In this document: positions 56,316 through 63,185 of the stretch, piece after piece
How the letters are laid out: each line of letters opens with the position of its first letter
Position numbering within the stretch: the stretch's first letter is position 1
The notes under the pieces: generated by a model
What the model was told of the DNA's origin: nothing
The model's database searches: none
The model's input: the letters and a program-made list of their open reading frames with translations, nothing else
Made by a program: the position numbers and the translations under genes
Source of the DNA: a bacterium
Lineage (GTDB): Bacteria > SZUA-79 > Acidulodesulfobacterales > Acidulodesulfobacteraceae
Direction: 5' to 3'
Assembly: GCA_021798875.1 (NCBI GenBank)
Contig: JAJZBN010000002.1
Span: forward strand, 18,831 to 82,830
DNA length: 64,000 nt

Positions 56316-59060
56316 CTAAATACCCGGAAGCCCTTCTCCAAGACTAAACTGTATTCTGGTAGAATTATTGCCGTTAATAGGCGAACCGAGTATCTTTCCG
56401 TAAGTAATGGTTATAGGACCGAACGGAGAATACCAGTTAAAACCTATACCTGCCGCCTGAACCAAACTTATCGGGAACACTGGTTCGCTTTGCAGCCATG
56501 CATTACCGGCATTCCACCACAAAAATCCGTAAAATTTCATCTGTTTAAGTATCGGTATAAAATATTTTGCCTGAACGGTGAACATTTTAGTTCCGCCTAC
56601 TAAATTTCCTTCTTCCGAAGGACCGACGGTATCATACATAAAACCGAGAAGAGGATAGTTATTCGTTATGCCGCCGACGAAAAATCTTTGATAAATAGGC
56701 AGCGGATAAGAAGAGTTGGTTCCGGTTATATAACCCAACTGCGCCCCCTGCATAAAAGAAGTTCCCCACCATAAAGGAATGTAATGGTTTGCCTGAATTA
56801 CGTATTTAACGAAATCGTCGTTTCCGCCTATAGGTGGTCCTGCATAACTTATTCTAAAACTGTCCATATCGCCTGCGGTAGGTACTATAGGATTGTTTAA
56901 CGTATTATAAACCGTAGTCAAAGAAACTTCGCTCGTCGTTACCTTTCCTTCCGGCAAAATATTTGTAAGCCCTTGTATTATAACCGAATTATCCTGTTCT
57001 ATAAGGTATCTGAAGTATTCAGTCAATACGTTTCCGTATAAAGGATAGCCGAAAGTTACCGAACCGCCGACCGAACGGTATGCAAACTCATAATAAAGGG
57101 AATTAAACGTATCGTATAACGACAGACTTGCCGACAGAGGTCTTGCGAAAATATACGTAAGATACGGCTGAAGCACATTAAAACTGTACGATTGATAAGG
57201 ACCGCCCGCCTGAACGTTAAAAGACGCCGAAATTCCGGTTCCGAACAGGTTAGATTCAGATATAGACGATATAGCCATAAAAGACGTGGCCGAACTGTAG
57301 CCGCCTCCTATGGTAAATTTACCTGTACTCTGTTCTTTTACATGCACTTTAACGTTTAATATATTCCTGCCCGGCACTTTTTCGGTAGTTATGGTAACAT
57401 GTTTGAAATACATCAAGTTCTTTAAGTTTTGCCTCGATATTTTTATCAGCTTAGGATTGTATTTCTCGCCTGGGAAAAGCACGAGCGCCCTTAAAATAAC
57501 GTAACTATATGTAATATCGTTTCCGGTGATAGTAATTTTACCAAATTTGGCAATTTTACCTTTATGGACTATTAACGATACTAATACCGAGCTGGTCTTA
57601 CGTTTTATCTTAATAGACGGCTGAACGTTTGCAAAAGCGTAACCCTTATAGGTGAAATATTTAGTTATGCTTAAAATTTCTTTTTCTATTTTTTTCCTGT
57701 TAAATATCGACCCCGGCTTGGTTATTATAAGTTTTTGCACGGCCGGATATTCTTTGGAATTTTTCTTGTCTCCTTTTATTATGAGCTTAACCTTGGAAAC
57801 CCTGAATTGCGGCCCCTGAACAATCCTTATAATTATAGTTACGTATTTTTTATCTTTTGAAAATATAAACAGGGGTTTTTTTACGCTGACCTCAATATAT
57901 CCGTGATTATAATAAAAACTTAAAAGTTTAATAATCTGCGTATTTAATCTTGCTTTTTTAAATTTTCCTGCTCCCGTTATCCATGTAAGAAGATTAACCG
58001 TCTTAATGCCCATTATCGATGCAAGCTTGCCTGAAGAAAACGACGTATTCCCCTTGAATTCTACTTTATTAACCATTACAGGCTGATTCTGTTTTATTAC
58101 AAAATCGACGGACACATAGTTTCCCGGAAGAATTTTCTTCTTAACTTTTACCTTAGCATTATAATAGCCTTCGGCAGAATATATAAATTTTAATATTTTT
58201 ACCGCTTTATTGATTTCATATGAACTGTAAGGCTTGCCGGACTTAACGTTTATAATTTTTTTAATCTTTTTTACGCTTACGGAACCATTTCCAGTGTATT
58301 TTATAGACTTTATAAGAGGTCTTTCCGATACTATAAAAGTTATTATAAGCTGATTTCCATGGGGCTTAACGTTAACTAAAATATTTTTAAAATACCCGGT
58401 TTTGTAAAGTTTTTTTACGCTGTCGTTAATTTTTTTAATAGAATATTCTCCGCCTTTATTAACTTCAATGCGGTCCATTATAAAACCTTTGCCGACCCTG
58501 ACGTTTCCTTGTACTCTTACGGCATATATAATTCTATTAAAAGCAGCCTTTTTAGACGTCTTGCTTCTTTCGATATTACCGTATATAAAATTGGATACTT
58601 TTAACGATAATAAATCGATGTCTTTATTAAACTGCTTTGTACCGTTTCCCGATAAATTAACGGTTTTAGACTTATAAACGTTCGACACGTCTATAAACAT
58701 AGCATGAACAGTAAAATTCGAGCCGAATCTAGAAATGCTTCCGGTTACAATATAATTTGAACGATAAACTATGCCGAGTTTTTTTATTCGAACTAAGTTT
58801 ATTTTTTTGTTATAGTTAAAGTAAGGCTTGGTTTTTAATTTAGTATAAGCAAAAACAAAATAAGGCTTTCCCGAATTTAAATATTTTTTAAAACTTTCGG
58901 AAAAAGATTTTTTTATGGATGTTAAGGATAGAGATCTTTTATGATAAAAAAAACCTGTCCAGACGTTCTTATTGTTCAGCGCCGCATATGCGTTAATCGA
59001 ATTTAAAATTAAAACACAGCCGATAATAATTCCTAAAAATATTTGCTTAAAGATTTTCAT
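56316..59060 (-). CDS. bamA: Outer membrane protein assembly factor BamA with N-terminal extension
   Basis: A 914-residue Omp85 protein. A signal peptide (about 1-26) is followed by an extra domain (27-175) resembling TolB/LpoB-type N-terminal folds (YIVTGSISRFGSNFTVHAMF). Five POTRA domains then run about 177-246, 247-325, 328-417, 420-500 and 503-577, and the barrel fills 580-914. POTRA 3 and 4 are lysine-rich. The barrel lid-loop signature, normally VRGF, reads YPLLGF (802-807), so its arginine is missing. The C-terminus runs past the last strand (IQFSLGEGLPGI). It lies between lolD and skp, the expected place. Confidence 0.93.
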   Translation of the reverse strand: MKIFKQIFLGIIIGCVLILNSINAYAALNNKNVWTGFFYHKRSLSLTSIKKSFSESFKKYLNSGKPYFVFAYTKLKTKPYFNYNKKINLVRIKKLGIVYRSNYIVTGSISRFGSNFTVHAMFIDVSNVYKSKTVNLSGNGTKQFNKDIDLLSLKVSNFIYGNIERSKTSKKAAFNRIIYAVRVQGNVRVGKGFIMDRIEVNKGGEYSIKKINDSVKKLYKTGYFKNILVNVKPHGNQLIITFIVSERPLIKSIKYTGNGSVSVKKIKKIINVKSGKPYSSYEINKAVKILKFIYSAEGYYNAKVKVKKKILPGNYVSVDFVIKQNQPVMVNKVEFKGNTSFSSGKLASIMGIKTVNLLTWITGAGKFKKARLNTQIIKLLSFYYNHGYIEVSVKKPLFIFSKDKKYVTIIIRIVQGPQFRVSKVKLIIKGDKKNSKEYPAVQKLIITKPGSIFNRKKIEKEILSITKYFTYKGYAFANVQPSIKIKRKTSSVLVSLIVHKGKIAKFGKITITGNDITYSYVILRALVLFPGEKYNPKLIKISRQNLKNLMYFKHVTITTEKVPGRNILNVKVHVKEQSTGKFTIGGGYSSATSFMAISSISESNLFGTGISASFNVQAGGPYQSYSFNVLQPYLTYIFARPLSASLSLYDTFNSLYYEFAYRSVGGSVTFGYPLYGNVLTEYFRYLIEQDNSVIIQGLTNILPEGKVTTSEVSLTTVYNTLNNPIVPTAGDMDSFRISYAGPPIGGNDDFVKYVIQANHYIPLWWGTSFMQGAQLGYITGTNSSYPLPIYQRFFVGGITNNYPLLGFMYDTVGPSEEGNLVGGTKMFTVQAKYFIPILKQMKFYGFLWWNAGNAWLQSEPVFPISLVQAAGIGFNWYSPFGPITITYGKILGSPINGNNSTRIQFSLGEGLPGI

Positions 59061-59118
59061 TTTAATAAACTATCAAATATTAGCGATTATGTCAATTCAT
59101 ATTATATTATTATATTAT

Positions 59119-59257
59119 GGTGCCAGAATTCAATTCTGGCACCATCACAACTTGGAAAGCCAGAATTCAATTCTGGCACCATCACAACTTGGAAAGCCAG
59201 AATTCAATTCTGGCACCATCACAACTTGGAAAGCCAGAATTCAATTCTGGCACCATC
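59119..59257 (-). repeat. Four-unit tandem array of the palindrome family (37-bp period)
   Basis: CCAGAATT-C-AATTCTGG starts at 59123, 59160, 59197 and 59234, exactly 37 bp apart. The linker CACCATCACAACTTGGAAAG is identical in the first three. Read on the minus strand each unit is leader CTTTCCAAGTTGTGATGG plus palindrome, the same layout as the copies at 33.9 and 63.1 kb but reversed. The first unit is a 25-bp perfect palindrome (59119-59143); the last lacks the leader. Confidence 0.93.
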
Positions 59258-59261
59258 GAAT

Positions 59262-59350
59262 GAAAAAGGTGTCAGATTAATTTTTTGCAAATAATTTTTA
59301 ATATTAATTGACTGGTAAACATGCAAAAAATAAAATCTGACACCTTTTTC
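59262..59350. repeat. 89-bp inverted repeat, MITE-like
   Basis: The left arm (59262-59289) starts GAAAAAGGTGTCAGATT and ends TTTTTTGCA; the right arm (59322-59350) is its reverse complement except for a short indel. The 32 bp between are AT-rich and non-coding. A third, partial arm follows at about 59355-59378. GGTGTCAGATT ends are often seen beside REP-associated or IS200-like transposases, so it may be a non-autonomous element; no transposase is in the window. Confidence 0.65.
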
Positions 59351-59455
59351 CCTTCAAAAAAATAAAATCTGAATTTTTCACTGACAACATTGCAACTTTA
59401 CCTCTTCTATGCCGATTTGCGTATAGCTTTCAAAAGAGTTTAACGACTGACGATA

Positions 59456-60154
59456 TCACAACTTGACTTCTTCTATTAATCCACCGGAAATTTTAATTTT
59501 ACGGCTCATCATGGCGGAAAAGTTTGCATCGTGAGTAACTATAGCAAGGGTTTTCCCGTATTTTTTATTGAGCCCTATAATTATTTCATGAAGTTTTCCT
59601 GCATGCCGCGGGTCGAGATTGCCCGTAGGTTCGTCCATTAATATAATATCGGGTGAACATACGAGCGCTCTTGCAATAGCCGCCCTCTGCTGTTCTCCTC
59701 CGGAAAGCATGTACGGCTTAAAATTAAGCCTGTTTTCAAGACCCATTTCACAAAGATAATCCTTTGCAATTTTAAACGCCGTATTTTTGCTTTCTTTTCT
59801 TATCAGTAAAGGCATCGCCGCATTTTCTAAGCAGCTGAACTCGTTTAAAAGATAGTGAAATTGAAAAACGAAACCAATGTTTTTATTTCTGAAACGGGCA
59901 AGATTTTCGTCGGAAAGAGAATAAACGTCGGATTGACCGAAATATTCAATGCTGCCCGAATCGGGTTTAAGCAGTGTCCCCATTATATGCAGAAGCGTGC
60001 TTTTCCCCGTCCCTGATTCTCCGGTAATGGCAACGGTATCGCCTTTTTTTATTTCAAAATCGGCTTCGTTTAAAATATTTACGGTTTCATTTCCCGTTTT
60101 AAAAATCTTGACTATTTTTTTTAATGAAACGGCTGTATTGCTTTGTATGTTCAT
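59456..60154 (-). CDS. lolD: Lipoprotein-releasing ABC transporter ATPase LolD
   Basis: A 232-residue ATPase; the ATG at 60152-60154 is preferred over a TTG three codons upstream because GGAA lies just before it. Walker A GESGTGKST, the signature LSGGEQQRAAIARAL, Walker B IILMDEPTGNLDP and H-loop VTHD are clear. LolD drives release of lipoproteins from the inner membrane for transport to the outer membrane. It follows lolC across a 54 bp gap that holds a palindrome. Confidence 0.94.
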   Translation of the reverse strand: MNIQSNTAVSLKKIVKIFKTGNETVNILNEADFEIKKGDTVAITGESGTGKSTLLHIMGTLLKPDSGSIEYFGQSDVYSLSDENLARFRNKNIGFVFQFHYLLNEFSCLENAAMPLLIRKESKNTAFKIAKDYLCEMGLENRLNFKPYMLSGGEQQRAAIARALVCSPDIILMDEPTGNLDPRHAGKLHEIIIGLNKKYGKTLAIVTHDANFSAMMSRKIKISGGLIEEVKL

Positions 60155-60157
60155 AAT

Positions 60158-60194
60158 TTCCAATTTGTTACGGGACAGACTTGAATTCCGTCCC
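60158..60194 (+). repeat. Palindromic repeat between lolC and lolD
   Basis: Leader TTCCAATTTGTTAC then GGGACAGACTT-G-AATTCCGTCCC (60172-60194, two mismatched pairs). It ends 14 bp past the lolC stop. On the message strand the leader reads ...TTGGAA, which overlaps the putative lolD ribosome site. Confidence 0.8.
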
Positions 60195-60208
60195 AGCAGT
60201 TACATTTG

Positions 60209-61444
60209 CTACTCGTATCTGACACCCTCGGCGGGGTCTATTTTACCCGCTTTATAAGAAGGGTACAGCGTAGCTATAAAACTTAGAAATATTGAGAAAA
60301 ACCCTATAATTACAAATTCTCCGGCGGTCATCCTTACCGGCAAAGCGGTTATATAATAAACCGACGAAGGCAGACTTATTATATGATAGGTTTCTTCAAG
60401 GTATCCTATTAAAAATCCAGATATAAGCCCTATAGCCGTACCTATAAATCCTATAATAAGACCTTGAGCAATAAAAATAATCATAATATCTTTGGACGAA
60501 GCACCTATAGATTTTAATACCGCTATATCTTTTCTTTTTTCCATAACGACCATTATAAGCGTCGAGATAATATTGAACGCCGCCACTAAAACTATCAGGA
60601 ACAGTATCACGAACATTGTAAGTTTTTCTAATTTTATAGCAGAAAATAAATTTTTATTCAATTCTTCCCAGCTTAAAGCGTAATAAGAAGATGAGGTGGT
60701 TCCTGCGTTTAATTTATCCGCAATTTTTTTAGCAAGATAATTTGCAGAACCTAACCTGTTTAGTTTTACCTCCAAACCTGTAACGGTTTTTGATGACAAT
60801 CCTATAAAATTCTGGGCATTTTTAATGGATATAAAAGAAAAAGTGGAATCGTAATTATACATTCCGCTGTTTATTATACCGCAAACGATAAATCTTTCAG
60901 TCTTAGGCATAAGGCCGAAAGGAGTAATACGCCCTTCCGGCGAAATTATACTAACCCTGTCTCCAACCGACACTCCAAGATTTTGAGCTAAAACTTTACC
61001 GAGAACTATTTCGTTTTCGTTTTTAGCGTCTAAACCGGACAGACTGCCTTTTATCAAATATTTTTTTAAATCGGTAACTTTTTCTTCGGAATTTACGTCT
61101 ATACCCCTTAACACGCTGCCGGCAGAGGTGCTTGACGAAGTTATCATAACGTCAGTGTAAATAAAAGGAGAAACGTCTTTTACGCCTTTAACCGAACGTA
61201 TTTTTTTTATAGCGCTTTGATAATTGTTTACAAAACCGTTATAATTTAAAACTATAACCTGCGACTCTATTCCTATTACTTTTTTTTCCAAAGCATGGTC
61301 GAAACCGCTCATTACGGATATAACCACGATAAGAGCCATTACTCCTATAGTTATTCCCAATACGGATATTAAACTAAGCAGTGATATAAAAGAATTGTTT
61401 TTCGGTTTTAAATAATGCAGGGCTATTTTAGTATGAAAGCTCAT
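60209..61444 (-). CDS. lolC: Lipoprotein-releasing system permease LolC/LolE
   Basis: A 411-residue inner-membrane protein of the MacB/FtsX fold. TM1 (about 22-47) is followed by a periplasmic domain (about 48-265) and three further helices (about 270-295, 318-345, 370-398). LISVLGITIGVMALIVVISVMSGF and the C-terminal YPSYKAGKIDPAEGVRYE are LolC/E signatures. Only one permease gene is present here, so it may act as a homodimer (LolF-like), although a second copy elsewhere cannot be excluded. It is 61 bp after lysS. Confidence 0.93.
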   Translation of the reverse strand: MSFHTKIALHYLKPKNNSFISLLSLISVLGITIGVMALIVVISVMSGFDHALEKKVIGIESQVIVLNYNGFVNNYQSAIKKIRSVKGVKDVSPFIYTDVMITSSSTSAGSVLRGIDVNSEEKVTDLKKYLIKGSLSGLDAKNENEIVLGKVLAQNLGVSVGDRVSIISPEGRITPFGLMPKTERFIVCGIINSGMYNYDSTFSFISIKNAQNFIGLSSKTVTGLEVKLNRLGSANYLAKKIADKLNAGTTSSSYYALSWEELNKNLFSAIKLEKLTMFVILFLIVLVAAFNIISTLIMVVMEKRKDIAVLKSIGASSKDIMIIFIAQGLIIGFIGTAIGLISGFLIGYLEETYHIISLPSSVYYITALPVRMTAGEFVIIGFFSIFLSFIATLYPSYKAGKIDPAEGVRYE

Positions 61445-61505
61445 TATTTATTCTATCAATTTAATTAATCATAAAGATATAGAGATTGGACGGCATATAT
61501 TTTAT

Positions 61506-62993
61506 TTATTTAACGGGTTTAAGCAACGGAAATAATATAACGTCTCTTATAGAATTAGAATTAGTCAGCAGCATAACTACTCTGTCTATGCCTATCCCGC
61601 ATCCCGCGGTAGGCGGAAGTCCCTGCTTTAAAGCTTCTATATAATCGTCATCCATTTCCGCCGGCAAACCTTCCTTAATTTTAGTTTCTACCTGCATTTT
61701 AAAGCGTTCTTCCTGATCGAGCGGATCGTTTAATTCCGAAAACCCGTTGCCTATCTCTCTTCCTGCTATAAAAAGCTCGAATCTTTCGGTCACCGAACCG
61801 TCTTTATCGTTTCGCCTCGCAAGCGGGGAACTTTCTACAGGATAATCTGTAACAAAAGTAGGATTTATAAGTTTAGGCTCTACCGTTTCGTCGAATAAAA
61901 CAGTTAATAATTCTCCGAGACTGTCGGTTTTACTTATGCCCTGAGTGTTTCTTTTCGTCAAAATATCGAAAACTTTTTCTGCGGCTTCTATTTCTTCCGG
62001 TTTAAATCCGCCGACTTCTATCAGACTGTCTTTAAGTTTAATTTTTTTAAAAGGCGGTTTAAAATTCAATTTTTCCGTTCCGTACTCTATTTCGTAATTG
62101 CCGCAAATTTTTAACGCAAGTTCCGACATCATTTTTTCGACGAATTCCATAAGAGAATTGTTTTCCGAGTATGCCGTATAAAATTCCAACATCGTAAACT
62201 CAGGATTATGCCGGACGGATATTCCTTCGTTTCTGAAATTTCTGCCGATTTCGTAAACACGGTCAAACCCTCCTACTACGAGCCTTTTTAAGTATAATTC
62301 GGGGGCTATTCTCATATAAAGCTCTAAATTAAGAGCGTTATGATGCGTTTTAAAAGGTCTTGCGGTGGCTCCGCCAGGGTTAGCCTGCATCATGGGAGTT
62401 TCTACTTCTAGAAAATAGTTTGCGTCTAAAAAAGATCTGAAAAATCTTATTGTTTCGGCTCTTTTCTTAAAAATTTCCCTGACTTCCTGATTGGCTATTA
62501 AATCGACGTATCTTTTTCTAAATCGGACTTCGATATCTTTGAGTCCGTGCCATTTTTCAGGAAGGGGGAGCAAAGACTTAGTTAGAATCCGGATGTTTTC
62601 CACTTTGATAGTCAATTCGTCGGTTTTAGTCCTGAAAAGATGTCCTTTGACGCCGCAAATGTCGCCGGTATCAATATATTCCTTAAACAGCTCGAAATCT
62701 TTTTCCTGCATCCCGTCTTTCTGTATATAGCATTGCAATTCTCCAAAGCCGTCTCTTATCCTGAAAAAAGCCGCCTTGCCGAAACTTCTTATAATAATTA
62801 TCCTTCCGGCGGTTTCCACTTCTATTCTGTTATTTTCAAAAAAATCTTTATCGTTGACGCCGAATTTTTCTATTATGTTATTTATATTTTCCCTTTTTTT
62901 AAAATCGTTTGAAAAAGGATTAATTCCTTTTTCTTTTAGTTTATTTAATTTATCCAAGCGATTATTTTCCAAAATATTTAATTCCTGTTCCAT
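61506..62993 (-). CDS. lysS: Lysyl-tRNA synthetase (class II)
   Basis: A 495-residue class IIb synthetase. The N-terminal OB-fold anticodon domain (about 55-150) is followed by motif 1 (FLEVETPMMQANPGGATARPF region), motif 2 FRNEGISVRHNPEFTMLE and motif 3 GCGIGIDRVVML. AAAGGAG precedes the ATG. Length is normal. It lies between prfB and lolC. Confidence 0.97.
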   Translation of the reverse strand: MEQELNILENNRLDKLNKLKEKGINPFSNDFKKRENINNIIEKFGVNDKDFFENNRIEVETAGRIIIIRSFGKAAFFRIRDGFGELQCYIQKDGMQEKDFELFKEYIDTGDICGVKGHLFRTKTDELTIKVENIRILTKSLLPLPEKWHGLKDIEVRFRKRYVDLIANQEVREIFKKRAETIRFFRSFLDANYFLEVETPMMQANPGGATARPFKTHHNALNLELYMRIAPELYLKRLVVGGFDRVYEIGRNFRNEGISVRHNPEFTMLEFYTAYSENNSLMEFVEKMMSELALKICGNYEIEYGTEKLNFKPPFKKIKLKDSLIEVGGFKPEEIEAAEKVFDILTKRNTQGISKTDSLGELLTVLFDETVEPKLINPTFVTDYPVESSPLARRNDKDGSVTERFELFIAGREIGNGFSELNDPLDQEERFKMQVETKIKEGLPAEMDDDYIEALKQGLPPTAGCGIGIDRVVMLLTNSNSIRDVILFPLLKPVK

Positions 62994-63078
62994 TATATAT
63001 CTCCTTTGTCATTTTTTTCTAATCACAAATTTATAAACGAAAGGGTTGCTTGGCTACCGATCTCAATGACTAATACAC

Positions 63079-63178
63079 GCAGAATTGAATTCTGGCCTTT
63101 TCCATTTTGTGACGGTGCCAGAATTGAATTCTGGCCTTTTCCATTTTGTGACGGTGCCAGAATTGAATTCTGGCACCG
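63079..63178 (+). repeat. Three-unit tandem array of the palindrome family (39-bp period)
   Basis: Copies of the palindrome core (CCAGAATT-G-AATTCTGG) lie at 63118 and 63157, 39 bp apart, with a degraded copy in register at 63079-63095. The linker CCTTTTCCATTTTGTGACGG precedes the second and third. The last copy is a 27-bp perfect palindrome (63152-63178). It ends 7 bp past the prfB stop. The short frames crossing it are artefacts. Confidence 0.92.
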
Positions 63179-63185
63179 TAATATA

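Larger units (their letters stand above)
59061..59455. other. 395-bp non-coding gap between lolD and bamA, filled with repeats
   Basis: No credible gene lies here. It contains the four-unit palindrome array (59119-59257), the inverted repeat (59262-59350) and a partial third copy of its arm (about 59355-59378). The short frames that cross the array are repeat artefacts. A bamA promoter may lie in 59061-59118, but I see no convincing boxes. Confidence 0.7.

Noticed and set aside
59119..59257. Possible CRISPR array (37-bp period)
   Set aside because: The intervening sequences are identical rather than unique, the repeat is a perfect palindrome, and no cas gene is present.
58972..59294. Short plus-strand frames across the bamA upstream array
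   Set aside because: Their peptides are tandem translations of the repeat units and lack start signals; they are not genes.
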